Part shown: positions 23,325-34,967 of the stretch, one piece after another
How positions within the stretch are numbered: position 1 is the first letter of the stretch
Layout of the letters: every line of letters begins with the position of its first letter
Origin: Macquaria australasica
Lineage: Eukaryota > Chordata > Actinopteri > Centrarchiformes > Percichthyidae
Assembly: GCA_005408345.1 (NCBI GenBank)
Contig: SEMN01000611.1
Coordinates: forward strand, 124,001-188,000
Direction: 5' to 3'
Length of the DNA stretch: 64,000 nucleotides
Notes under the pieces: model-generated
Told to the model about the DNA's origin: nothing
The model's database searches: none
What the model saw: only the letters and a program-made list of their open reading frames with translations
Program-made: the position numbers and the translations under genes

Positions 23325-24396
23325 GTAATTATTCTGTTTAGAGACAACAAAGGAGACTAAAAAGTTGGTTGAAGTTTCATATAAGAAACACTGCATGCAA
23401 CCTGAGAAAGAACAGTTTGTAGTTGGCTGAATTCTTGCCTCCTCTGGCTTCTTATTGCACTAAAGCATTTTCTGAATTTTCTCAACATTTATTTTTATTT
23501 TCTGGCTGTTTTGTGATTTACTGTTTGAGGCCTCCCCGAGGCTGACTCTGCTGAATATCATTTCACGGGTCTGTCAGAAGAGCAAATATGATGATATTGC
23601 AGCAGTGTTTTGTTACCCTGAGGGCAGAGTACATCAGAACCATATTTTCCGTCCCTGCTGCACAACATTTTAGGCATACAAATGACTCCGGGTACACTCA
23701 GATTCTCTGTGATTGCTATAATTATGTGTTTTCTAACCTTTCTGTGTGCTTCCTCACAACCACAAGCTTCTTACGTCTCATATAATGACTGCAAAAGTGT
23801 TTTCTCACATATATGTTCACCCATATACAGAATCTGACCACTTAACACGTTTACCAAAATAGCCATGGAATATATTTATAGCTGTTTGTTCAGCGCTGAC
23901 TTGATGGAAATACCCAAAAATGAGTAAGAAATGTGGAATTTGTGGGATTTGGAGTGTATGTGAGAGTGTGTGTGTGTGTGTTTTTATAGAGACTGAGAGA
24001 CAAGAGAGCAGCCAAGGTGGCTGATTTCCAGTGAATGTGTCAACTACCAAGAGATTTAAATGCGTGTGTGTGTGTTACTTCCTCAGAGTGTGTTGCTAAA
24101 TGCTGTCTACCATCTGTTCTGTGTGCGGCGCTGACAACATGAATCACACCTTGACACATTAGTTTGTAGGAAGAGTGGGGAGGGGGAATCCCACTTCAAT
24201 TTTCTGAAATTATTGTGAAAAAAGTGTCAGTTTGAGACACTTTTAAAACGTTTACACTTTATTCAGATGTGTCAGAAGGTGACCATGAGAACACACAAGA
24301 TTTTGATACTGTAACAAGCCACTGTTGTCCTGCAGAGATGAAGTCAGCTGTGACTCAATTTCTGGCTAATATCGATGTTCTCATTTCCTCCCACAG
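23325..24396 (+). other. Intron between the start-codon exons
   Basis: 1072 bp, phase 0, from GTAATT to TCCTCCCACAG. It contains short GT runs (near 23968-23980 and 24064-24074) and otherwise unique sequence with no recognisable gene. Confidence 0.5.
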
Positions 24397-24498
24397 GACC
24401 TTCATGTGTCGCAGGGAGCCGTGGACAGCTCAGTGGACATGGACCGCCTGAACAGGAACATGCCTGAGTGTGGACGCCAAACCCGCCAGGTGTTACAG
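24397..24498 (+). CDS. phldb1: PHLDB1 (LL5-alpha) exon with the conserved start codon
   Basis: The exon lies between the acceptor TCCTCCCACAG (ends 24396) and the donor TTACAG|GTGAGT (24499). The ATG at 24439 has a good context (GACATGG) and starts MDRLNRNMPECGRQTRQVLQ, 20 codons ending exactly at the exon end. Human PHLDB1 begins with the same MDxLNRN motif and has its next exon at the same point, so this is the conserved start. The 42 nt before the ATG are open in the same frame and would be coding if translation begins at 23289. PHLDB1 is a cytoplasmic and cortical scaffold with FHA, coiled-coil and PH domains, linked to microtubule anchoring at the cell cortex and insulin signalling. Numbering below takes this Met as residue 1. 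Confidence 0.9.
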
Positions 24499-25006
24499 GT
24501 GAGTGTGTGTGTGTGTGTTTTGGGGAGGTGGGGGATGAGAGAGGAGATGGAGAGGGAGAGGGACAAGAGGAATGAGTCAGAAAGAGAGAGCCAGCGGCCT
24601 CATTGTTCTCAACTTGGCAACCACCACAGAAAAACACTGTCATGTGTTATCAGTGTGTCGGCTTTGTTGCATGTTTCCAGTGTGGACCCATTCACACAGT
24701 AAGTGCTCTCTTCTTCTAATATCTGTATTCATGGATGTTAAATGTCACCACATTGGCTGCTCTGGTCGATTTTTGGCACTCAAACTCTCCTTGGATGATA
24801 AGTAGAGAGTTGAGGGCCCAACTGAGTGACGAGGCAGCAGGTCAGGTCAGGCAGTACAGCTGGGACACGTTCCTAACAGCATATGTCAGTGTGTTGTAAA
24901 GCAGGAATCTTCAGCCAGAGTCAGTAATTAGACAGAGCCGGAGATTGGATGTCTGTGTTTCCCACCTGCTGGGTCTGACAATCCTATCAGGCATTTAAGG
25001 GAAGGG

Positions 25007-25008
<2 letters not shown>

Positions 25009-25044
<36 letters not shown>
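25009..25044. repeat. (GT)n microsatellite
   Basis: About 18 GT units within the intron. Confidence 0.95.
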
Positions 25045-25045
<1 letters not shown>

Positions 25046-25780
25046 CTGTTTTTTGTTGTGCATGGAGCAAAAAATGGAAGATAAAACACGATGAGATGAT
25101 TAAACTTTAATGTTTCCTGTAGGGAAAGTGGGACGATGCTGCAGATAGTGCAAGGAGAATATAAATAAGATTATAGCAAAATGGAGGTATTTGAATGTAA
25201 TTTGATCACATTTTCAACAGAAGAATGTTCCTGTAGAAATGTATGATTGAAAAGTCAACAAAGTATTGTTAATTTCCGAGAAAATCATTTCTCTGTGCTG
25301 GTTACAAAACCAACCACTGACAAAGAAAGGAAAGACTTAACCAAGTATATATAATGAAAAATCATGATGGCAAGTTTATGACTGAACATTGACTCCAGCT
25401 TCTTACATATCTTGCAAAACAAGGTCATGTGTCTCAGTAAAACTCTAAGAGATGGATATGTTTAACCAGCAGACCCACTGGTTTTATGTTTGATTTCCAA
25501 GTATGTATGTATGCAGCACAGTAGTGACAGTAGTGTGTATGTATATATGTGTACATGCAAGTACAATATGTGTGTATATCTTATTTTTTTTAAGTGGAGC
25601 TCCTGCTGGATGAAAGAGCACCATCATTTTTATTGGAGAAAGATTTTATTAGAGCAGATTTTTAAATTCTGTTTTTCCTCTACAATATAATTAAGTTTTG
25701 TTATCAATTATTTTGCTGTTAATATTCAGTTAACTTTACCCACAGGGTCGGGGAGGAGTCTAATCTAATTCTACTCCACA

Positions 25781-26030
25781 AATAGACCCTTTTCACAGCA
25801 GACATTTTGACTTGTCAGTGTAGGAAAAGTACAAGTGGAATTTATAACATTAATGAAGGCTGCATTCCATTCAGGAGAGCCAGTTCCAGGGCTCTGGTAT
25901 TGTGTACGCTCACTCAATGACATGGCTTACTGGGACACTTAATGGAATGGAGCCATTGTTAATGTTATTACTTACAACTGTGGTTTTCCTGCTTTGACAA
26001 GTCAAAATGTCTGCAGTGAAAGAATCTATT
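25781..26030. mobile_element. MITE family E, copy 3 (intact)
   Basis: A 250-bp element with inverted termini of about 36 bp and few mismatches. The left end is AATAGACCCTTTTCACAGCA followed by GACATTTTGACTTGTCA. The right end, read on the minus strand, is AATAGATTCTTTCACTGCAG followed by the identical GACATTTTGACTTGTCA. There is no coding capacity. No clear target-site duplication is visible beyond the termini, so the superfamily is undetermined. Confidence 0.75.
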
Positions 26031-28824
26031 GGTTGATTGCATGTTCAATTTAAGACAGGAAGTTAGCCTGACAAAGCTTTTGTCCAGCAATGAGGTCAAG
26101 ATGTTTTTTTCCCTCTATTACTTTTACCTTATCTCCAATTTTACTTTTCCTGCCTTTTCCACTTAAGATCACTTTGTAAGTGACAGTTGGTGAGTCTCGT
26201 TACCAAGAAATGTTACAGACTATGTTTTTCAAATCTGTCTTGAATAAGAAAAAAGAAAAGTAACAAAGAAATAATGCAGAGCCAGAAAAAGTACAACATG
26301 CACAACATACATGAAAAAAACATAGTTAATGTACATAGCGTACAAAAAGTGTCTGTCAGTACAGACTGCTACAGTAAAAAAGTAACCTAATCAAATACAA
26401 TATGTTTAATTTACAGATATAGACATCAAGTATTTAGCATGCATGCAAATTCAGAACTGTGCAGTACATTACATTGCTCTGTACAGACAGACAGAGGAGC
26501 AGGCTGTTGCTGTGTGCACCACATGGGAGCAGCAGCACACAGGATAAGAGGCTGTATGAATCCTGCAGTGCTGCCCCACTGGCACCTCCCATCACTCCCA
26601 GTAAGCCTCCCAGCGCCTCCCAGCCAGTCTCTATCTCACCAATCCTCTTAGGCTTGACCCCACTCCACCGACGGCACCACCACAATCAGATAATCCTATT
26701 AGGACACACACGGCTAGCTAACCAGTCGAGAGGCTGAGTCAATGATCGCACACAGGTTGTAAATAAGAAATGTAAGGGCTCAAAAGTGGGACAAAAAGAC
26801 ACAGTCGCAGCAGGTTTTAAAATGCAAATCCATGCCAGTGAGCAACTCCACAGCCATCAGAGTTCATTTAACACTTCACCTGGCACAGAGCTTTATCAGC
26901 ACCAGTGAACAAACAATTTAGTCAGTGCATGTCACTTCAAAATAGATGAGACTGAAAAATAGTGATGGTAAATAGTGAATGCTAAATGATGAAGCCACAC
27001 CTCACTGCCACTGACTGACACATTTGAGACATAAAAACAAGGTCAGTCTTGCAAAGTCACTCAATTTAAATAATTGGCTATCACTTAAATGTATGGGACC
27101 ATATCATACATGGGAATGATTAATGTAACCCCTCTGTCAGCTGGAAGGGAACATCAGTCCCTGAAGGCTGTCCTGGTGTACATTTGTCTTTGATATTCCA
27201 AAATATTTTTGCTTTTCTTCCTTTGGAATAACGGATGTTACCCAACAGGAGACGTGATTAATTTCATTACATCAAACCCAGGGAGGTAAAACCACAGAGA
27301 CAAAGAGAAAAACACATCATAACACATTTTGCTGCGTCCCTGCCAGAACTCATCTCCACACTGGGAGTCATTTTACAATAAGAGGATGACTAAAAAGCAG
27401 AATTGTCTTTATATTCAGGCATCGCTGTGCTGAAAAGTGCTCATCACAAGTTAGCTCGTTGAACACCCTCCAGGAGCTTCATGTTTCTTAATTGCAGAGC
27501 TCTGTTGCTATGGCGACATCCCTTCCCCCTTGCTGAGCCCGGAGCACATGGTGGTGCTTTAGGCAGAGCTGCGAGGGGGAGAGGGGGAAAACGACACACA
27601 CACGCACACACACGCAGACAGACATACACTTCCGTCAGTGTGTAGAGGAATATGTAAATAGCCAGAGCAGCCAGCTATGGAAATGACCTTCCATAGTGAA
27701 GACGTTCAGACTCCTCTTCTCCTCCCCAGAGTGGAGGATGAACCTCTCTCTGTTGGTCTGATGCATTAGTGAAGCAGTTAAACTCCACAGAAAGAGGAGT
27801 GTTATCTCTCCTCTGTGGCTCCCCTGTAATACTACATATCCACATGTTTTGTGTCATGCACAACCTATTAGTTCTAACTAATGGACAGGAAATGATTGCT
27901 GATTAGGTCCCATTCACAGTGTGCCATTTATAGTCCAGACATAGTTGTGCAAATGGAGACGGAGGGTGTGACCTCTTTACGTTCAGAGGTTCAGATTAAA
28001 TACAGCATGCTGCGATGTCTGCAAAGCTGTGATTGACCTTTTCTTTGTGGAGGCTTTCAGTGTAGGTGTTCCCAGTCAACTGTTGATACTCTAGCTCATT
28101 TATAGCACTTGTAGCTATGAGTGAGTTATGTGTGACTTTTTCAAATTGTTATTTGGTACAAAATACATGTTTTGTCAACTTAATCAAAACATGCAATGCA
28201 ATTTTCATAGTAAAAACGCAATGGACCTATAATGGAAATAATGGAAATATAATAATGATTTTACCCACCCTCATTAAAGAGGTACTCCGCACTTCAACAT
28301 GGTTTTTGAGCTGTAAACTAAATACTGTGATGAAACACATCTTAACCAAATGTATAAAAATCTGCATTTCATGGGTTGAAAATGGCTCAACACACCATCT
28401 ACTGTTTTAAATCAGACTGAACCTGCGAGGCCGATGCTGACATAGAGTCAACTAGTTGGGACCTGTCTACATCATGAAATAAATATTAAAAAAACCACTC
28501 TAATCAGTGTCAGTCAGTCTCCCCGCGTTCCCTGACCACGCCTCCTACAGGTGTTGTTCCCTCACTGATTGCACTTTTCAAATATGCTGAATTTGAGGGT
28601 GGAGTTACACGTACTTTAAAAACAACCAACAATCCCCTTCTGTGATTCTGAGAATACCTTGTGCTCCACAAATGTTTTTATTTTTCTGGCAAAAGAAAGG
28701 AAAAGACTTATAATCAGTCAATTTGAACCGTACACTAACCCAAAAAAAGGCTAATTTATCCAGACCAAAAACTCAGGATAAATGTAATATACAACTGGTG
28801 TGTGACCTTTGACCTCCTTTTCAG

Positions 28825-28948
28825 AGCACTCCGCTGGACCTTATTGAGACCGGAAAGGGGCTGAAGTTCCAGGCAGAGCGCCCACACCTGGTCAGCCTGG
28901 GGAGTGGACGGCTGAGTACAGCCATCACCCTGTTGCCCCTGCCTGAGG
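28825..28948 (+). CDS. phldb1: PHLDB1 exon: start of the FHA domain (residues 21-61)
   Basis: The acceptor CCTTTTCAG ends at 28824 and the donor GAG|G-GTGAGA begins at 28949. The 124 nt encode residues 21-61 plus the first base of codon 62 (phase 1 exit). The peptide contains PLDLIETGKGLK and RPHLVSLGSGRLSTAITLLP, which are almost identical to the human protein and characteristic of PHLDB1. These are the first strands of the FHA fold. Conservation is strong and there are no breaks. Confidence 0.93.
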
Positions 28949-29276
28949 GTGAGACATCCAACACCAACACACCAGTTAGCTTCAGAGAACGACAACAACT
29001 GATGTCAGTGTTACAATATACACCTAGGTAGTTTTGTCAGGGGAAAAGGCTTTTTAAGACATGTTTTTATATTATGGATCCTTCTTGCATTATTCACTTA
29101 ATACCTGAGCAGTCATATATGTAATAAGTTGTGACATCACTGGTAAAATTGCTTTCACATTGTTGTTTATGGACTTTTTGGCATTATTATGGCTTTTTAT
29201 TGTGGTGTTGGCTTTATTACATTAAGTTTATTTAAAATTATTTAATTCCAAATAGGCTTTTACAAGGGGCCACAAC

Positions 29277-29278
<2 letters not shown>

Positions 29279-29309
<31 letters not shown>
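29279..29309. repeat. (CA)n microsatellite
   Basis: About 15 CA units. Confidence 0.95.
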
Positions 29310-29311
<2 letters not shown>

Positions 29312-29625
29312 ACATCTCTGGTGACCTGACCCTGTTATCACCTCTATATCCACCTTTCGTCCTTGTCTGTCTTTTCGTACCAACTATGGGGCAGGTTTCA
29401 TCACGTGTTTCTGTCTGGTGTCCTCTTGGCCTTTGGTCTGTCTGTTTGTGTGATGCCCTTTTTGCCTGTCTGTCTGACTTTCTGGCTGTCTGTCTGTCTG
29501 AATGTCTGTCAGTACCTGTGTGTCTGCTGGCCTTCCTGTCTCTGTCTGTGCCTCTGCAGGCTGGTATGCAGGGAAATTCCTCTATCAGAGGTCATGTCCA
29601 GGCAAGGGTAGCATGTATGAGTCAG

Positions 29626-29650
29626 AGTGTGTGCGTGTGTGTGTGTGTGG

Positions 29651-29699
<49 letters not shown>

Positions 29700-29716
29700 T
29701 GTGTGTGAAAGTGTGT
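29626..29716. repeat. (GT)n microsatellite with interruptions
   Basis: GT repeats interrupted by a GGGG run near 29649 and by two GTGTGTGAAA units at the 3' end. Confidence 0.95.
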
Positions 29717-30468
29717 TTGTATGTTACACTTTCGTGTGACATTTAACTGGTCACTGGAGGGCATTACCACTACAATTGTTACAACTACTCCAGCGCGTAA
29801 TTTTCACTGGGGATCGAGGAGGACATGTCCCCCTCACTTTTTGAAATCCTATTCTTGTCTCACTCACTTTTAGAGTTTCAGGTTGAGTCTCTTACTAAAG
29901 ACTCTGTGAACATTGTTCTCTTACTGTCCAGATGAGAGAAAATCGGAGTCGCCTTCAGTTAAACCCTGCGCTCAAAGCAATAGGCTTAATGAGCAGCAGC
30001 GAATGGTGCAACAAGTGTTTGGAGACTTTTCTTGCATTTACAAGTAATATTGTCATAAAATATACTAGAATTGATCATCAGTCAAAAATTAGATAGATAA
30101 GCACAGTGCTCTTTGTAGTGAAGTTTATAGTAAAGATTATCTATCAAAAAGTATCAGGAATACACACACACACTTCTGAAACCAAACCTACGCTACTACT
30201 ACTGCTAATTATTACTATAACCTACAAACACGTATACTGGGGTCCAAGCAGCTGATGCAACTAGTGAATATAATAATATCTCATTGTAAACAATTCATGC
30301 ATGATTGCGTTAAATCTGTCATAAATCTGTCTTTTAATCAATTTTAAGAGATCCCCACAACCACCAGTACAGTACTGATCAATTCCACAATATATACTGT
30401 ATGTAATCAATCAACTTGCATATTGCTGCCCCAAATCAGGTTATTCTTACTCTTCTTCCTTCCCCCAG

Positions 30469-30639
30469 GCCAGACCACACTGGGTCATGGTCCCATGGAC
30501 ATCAACATCCAGGGCCCCGGGGTGGCTGCCCAGCACTGCTACATAGAGAACAGGTCAGGGGTCATCACGCTGCACCCCTGTGGAAATCTCTGTGCTGTTG
30601 ACGGGCTCCAGGTCACACAGCCCGTCCGCCTGTCACAAG
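30469..30639 (+). CDS. phldb1: PHLDB1 exon: core of the FHA domain (residues 62-118)
   Basis: The acceptor CTTCCCCCAG ends at 30468 and the donor CACAAG|GTAGGA begins at 30640; the exon is phase 1 in and out. It encodes the central FHA strands, including INIQGPGVAAQHCYIEN (residues 73-89), ITLHPCGN (94-101) and VDGLQVTQPVRLSQ (105-118). The histidine after the strand (H84) and the V-D-G turn match human PHLDB1. The arginine and serine that contact phosphothreonine in classical FHA domains are absent: residues 67-68 are Gly-His rather than Gly-Arg, and residues 81-84 read AAQH rather than SxxH. This is similar in the human protein, so it is a family trait, not decay. Confidence 0.95.
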
Positions 30640-32929
30640 GTAGGAGTCCGCTCAAACATCTGACCCATAATACACTCTGGTGTACTGTACTTTACCTGAA
30701 GTGCACTGTTAAATCCGCAGTTTATTTTATTTTAACAATATTGCTTCTACTTTGTATGGATTTCCATTTCCTCCACAGTAGAAAGTATTACAGGAAGCCA
30801 GTCACCAGATGTTAAAGGATCTGTGGTTTCTGTTTAACTCAGCTGTAAATTCACCTGCCTCCTGATGTGTATTCAGTTACTGTAAGAGATCAATCCATCA
30901 GCTCTCTGCCTGGTCAATGAAAATGCAGCATAGGAGCCAGCAGGTCTAATCACTAAAATGCACAGTATGTGCTTTTAAATAGCCATCGATTGAAGAACAG
31001 CCTGAGGTTCCTGTGTTAATGAGTTAACAGAGTGAGCTGTGCTGTGCTCAGGCATGCAGATATGCCATATATCCTGTTCATATGCCAGTATGAACAGGAG
31101 GAATCAGCAAACAAAACCTGTTTTAATGTCCATATGGGCACCTGACTATTGTTTTAAGACCAAATGGAAAAATTGTGAACAGTTTGTGTAATAACTTTAA
31201 TGGGCACCTTTGTTTTAAATCCCACTGAACTCTGTTGTAAAGATGTTTCAGGTAAAGTTGCTACTTCCCTGTATCTCTACACTTAACCAAGTAAAATGTT
31301 ATCATAACTGCCTGATAGCCAGAACTATGAAAATACATTGCTCAAACCCCCAGAATAGTCACACCACTCTTCTCCAATATACCATGCTTTACTCCCCAAA
31401 CAGTTTGGGGCTGAGCACAGATTTTCTAACATACCAACACCAGAAAAAAAGAAAGGTTTTCATATGAGATAAATAATGTATATTGTGTATCAGTTAGCTG
31501 GGTCTGGTATGCACTTGAAACTGACAAACAGGTGTATTTTTGCATCATACTCCTGCCCAGTGCAGCTTAAACAAATCAGAGAGGAAGTAAAACTGTTTCG
31601 ATTTAGTCATGGAGCGTTCACTTCCGAGCCTCAGGGGGAACAGTGTGTTATGAGAATGAGTTAAAGGGACACTACTCATCATTACTCACAGGATGTGAAC
31701 GTCCCTCTTTGCTGTTGTGTAATCAGCAGATCAGCTGTGTAATGTGTATTTGTCATTCTCAGATGGATGTTCACCTATAAAAAAAAATGCTAAAAGTGCT
31801 ACACAGACTAATATCATTCCTTTCTAAGTGCTGTCTGCATACAGTATCCTGTGTCCGGCATGGCTTTGTGATGTATGTATGTGTAGAAGAACATGTGTGT
31901 TGTCTGTCAGAGTGTCCCTCTGTCTTTTGGTATTTCAACCTGGACTCTGGCTGGGTAACCTGAGCGGGGACATAGGGCTATTTATACTGCCCCTCTACCC
32001 CAGACAGATCCGACTTTAGCCCCAGAGGGAGTTTCAGGTTGAAGAATGATTGTGAGGGTAAATCAGAGTTCACTGTCTATCAGGGTCCCGGAAGACTTGT
32101 AATGAACAGTGGGAAGAGCTGAGGTAGTCATGAAAGGAAATGGTTTTGGTTGTTTACAAGGCGGTATCACTCCTTTAGTGTTAATGCAGGCTGATATAGA
32201 TCTAATTTTACAGCAGGAAGTGGATCAGATATTATTGGTTACGCAACATTTTCCTTATACTCCCATGAGTTATCTAAATGATATGAGTAATACATTGCAG
32301 TACACTTAAATGTTCCCTACAAGACCAGTAAAGTATTGTAGCATCCAGAAGACTCATCATAGTAAGCTATGACTAGACGCTGATGTGTGTGACATGTAAT
32401 CCAATGCTGTCTGCAGTCTGTCTTTTTTACTTTGCAAACTTTGGTCAGCGTTACAATTTATAGAAAACCAAGCAGCAGCAAGTCAGCATTGTTACAAAAT
32501 GAAAATGTGCTCAACAAGCTTTTAGTGGTAATCCGCCTGGATTTACAATATAAATCACAGGAGCCAGTGGAGGGAAATCCCGACAATGAAAGGGCATGTA
32601 AAAACTAAGCCAGTTTGCTCAAAGCGAGATGAGCTGATGTTTTAAAGGGATAAAGGTTGGTCGGCTTGATTCAGCCTATCAGAAGGAGTTCAAGGGGAAG
32701 AGGGGACTTAGACGTAAATCTCAGCATTAATTTAAGAAGACAGTAAGACAAAGCAGTTTCTGGCTAAACATCTAAACCCATTTACACTGTGAGAAGAGTA
32801 ACAACGGATGATATGATGATATGTAACAAAATATCTTGCATACATACAGTGTGGGTATGAGGTACTCAAAATGGAAAAACAGCAAGATTAGTATAACTCA
32901 TTCATTATTTTTGAATAATTCAAGAAGTT

Positions 32930-33373
32930 TAAAGGTGCACTCCACCAATATTATTCATCAAATTCAGTTAGCCAGCAGAGGGCCTATTCAGCCTCTGAAA
33001 AACAGTTGTATAATGTCTTCTGTGGCTGTGGACGAGCTTTGTCAAACCCAAGAGACTAACCCTGATGATGTCATAGTGATGTTACATCAGCTTGGGCTTG
33101 TAGACAGAAAGTTCTTGACAGAAAGTAATACAAACTTTGTGGTGTTTAAAAGACACGAGTATTTACCAGGCAGGCAGGGTGTTAGGAAAATATGATATTG
33201 ATTTGAATTATGGGAAATGTAGGATCCAGGGTTTTTTGGAGCTTGACCCATATGAGGGATTAAAAGTCAGGATATGTCAGCCTCTGTTGCTCTGGTTTAA
33301 CCTAGTCTATCTCTTGTGAGTCTGCCTACTTTATGGAAAGGTTATGATAAATCACTGGAGTGCTCCCTTAACA
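32930..33373 (+). mobile_element. MITE family B, copy 1
   Basis: It begins TTTAAAGGTGCACTCCACCA and ends TCACTGGAGTGCTCCCTTAA, so the termini are inverted (TTAAAGG-GCACTCCA type). The interior blocks ATAATGTCTTCTGTGGCTGT, GGGAAATGTAGGATCC and GGAGCTTGACCCAT recur in the copies at 38726 and 43755. It is non-coding; the frames crossing it are not genes. Confidence 0.75.
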
Positions 33374-33504
33374 GGGTAGATCATAAATCTGACTTTATTG
33401 GCTGTTATCTCTCTGCCTAGCCATATAGCGGCATTATTCTGTAAGTTGTATCTAACAATAATAATCTTCTCACACTCTGACTTTGAATATGTCCATTGAA
33501 TGCT

Positions 33505-33895
33505 ATTTTATATATGTACTCCACTACATTTCAGAGGGAAATCTTGTACTTTTTACTTCACTATATTTATTTGACAGGTACAAGTTACTTTGCTGCTTAA
33601 GACGTTACATACAAAACAGGATGCACTACTGTAGACTTAATTACCAGTAAAAAGTAGTTCAAAACAGCTCCACCATGAAAAGCAGTAAAACGCTGCTTAC
33701 ACATGAATGCATGAGTAATAATAATCATAAACTATTATACACATACTACAACATTCACAGGGCCCACTTTACTTTTGACACTTTTTGTACATTTAGCCAA
33801 TAATACTTCTCTACTGTTAAATAAGATTTGCCGGACTTCTACTTACTGTGAGTTACTTCTGAACGGGATCTGAATACTTCCTCCATCACTGACCT
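33505..33895 (+). repeat. Teleost dispersed repeat (family D), copy 1
   Basis: It contains TACTCCACTACATTTCAGAG, then GGAAATCTTGTACTTTTTAC, TTATTTGACAG and a 3' part with GATCTGAATACTTCCTCCAT followed by CACTG. The same order is seen at 57355-57865. The pattern is one of the commonest repeats in spiny-rayed fish as I know them. No open frame or clear ends. Confidence 0.65.
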
Positions 33896-34379
33896 TGTGC
33901 GGCCCCCCAACTATTTCATATACCTGCCTTTTTGTTTACATTATATGTTTGTTGTTTCAGTGGGGACACATTGATTTTTATATAAAGTCAGTGGGACGGA
34001 CAAATAAGAATATGATAACCAAGCAAATAATCTGATGGCACACACACTATCATAATATTTATTGCAGAGGTTTATGTGCCCAGAGAGAATACTCCCTTTA
34101 ATGTGTATTTTTATGGCTTTCAAATACATGTCTGGTAATACTTAAAGCTTCACCTTTGTTCTTTTATATAGCGATCAAAGTATTCAGAGAGAGCCACACC
34201 TTGGCATGCTCTCTCACTGTGGCTCTCACATACAATCAGCTTTACTGACATGACAGGTTAAACCCTAGTGGATGTTGCCAAAACAGTACAGGCTCAATCC
34301 AGGCCACAGTCTGACATTAACATAATCAATAAATGTTATTGATTAGTTAAATTGCTCTACTGTGGATTAAGATGTGTGT

Positions 34380-34967
34380 GGTAGCTCATGGTTCACTCCG
34401 GTGGTCTCTCTCTCTTCAGAGACTCCCCCCCTCTCTCCTCTCTGTCTCTCTCTGGATCTCCACCTTCTTTTCTTCCTCCTGCTCCTCCTCTCTGGTTTCT
34501 CTCCCAGCCCTCGCTCCCTGACAGCCCTGACTCTCTTTGCGGACTGAGACAAGATGACTGTGAGCCAGCTGTTTCTAACAGGAGCCCCGGCAGCACGAGA
34601 CAGATAGCGCCGTTGCTTCGTGAAAAGCTGGGACGGAGACAATGAACAAAGATTACAATGACTGTAAAGTCCCGCACCGGTTTGAATGAACTGGGATGTA
34701 CCAACGCAGCAGTGGATGAACCCGTGTTTTAACAAGTGGGCAAGCAGACAGCTCCCTTTGTGAACATTCAGATATCTGCAGAATATATTAGAGTCTTTGG
34801 GGTTTTAGGATTATCATAACAAAAGCGCGTCGGGACAAAACCCCATAAACGCTCCTGTTGTTCCGCAATTATTCGCAGAAACGGAGAAAAGCACGTGGTT
34901 TTCTTTAAAGGAGAAGAGGCGATGAAAACAACGGAGGGAGAGAGGAGTTTCATTCATTGGAGTTAAA
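34380..34967 (+). promoter_or_regulatory. phldb1: Candidate internal promoter and alternative first exon
   Basis: Within the 22.9 kb intron there is an abrupt change in base composition. A pyrimidine-rich block (about 34410-34510) is followed by sequence with many CG dinucleotides (for example CAGATAGCGCCG, AAAAGCGCGTCGGG). It ends in the strong donor GAGTTAAA|GTAAGT (boundary 34967). All frames contain stops before the donor; the ATG at 34922 meets TAA at 34964. It therefore looks like a 5' UTR exon. A transcript from here would splice to 53492 and lack most of the FHA domain. It may instead be an unrelated non-coding RNA start, or an internal exon after CTCTCTCTCTTCAG (ending about 34420). 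Confidence 0.45.

Larger units (their letters stand above)
24499..28824 (+). other. phldb1 intron (4.3 kb, phase 0)
   Basis: It contains a (GT)n microsatellite at 25009-25044 and the intact family E MITE at 25781-26030. The stretch 26460-26720 is richer in G+C and open on both strands, but has no conserved protein pattern. A segment near 28274 starts TTAAAGAGGTACTCCGC and may be a diverged family B left end, but no matching right end was found. Confidence 0.85.
28949..30468 (+). other. phldb1 intron (1.5 kb, phase 1)
   Basis: It contains a CA tract (29279-29309), a CTGT-rich stretch (about 29400-29520) and a GT tract (about 29626-29700). The minus- and plus-strand open frames across these repeats are low-complexity artefacts. 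No further exon is needed, because the flanking exons join in frame as in human PHLDB1. Confidence 0.9.

Noticed and set aside
28274..28700. Possible fourth family B element starting TTAAAGAGGTACTCCGC
   Set aside because: Only the left end resembles the family. No inverted right end or shared interior blocks could be found.
34195..34240. Inverted GAGAGCCACA / TGTGGCTCTC as a possible regulatory stem-loop
   Set aside because: Only 10 bp pair across a loop of about 22 nt, with no flanking pairing or known motif.
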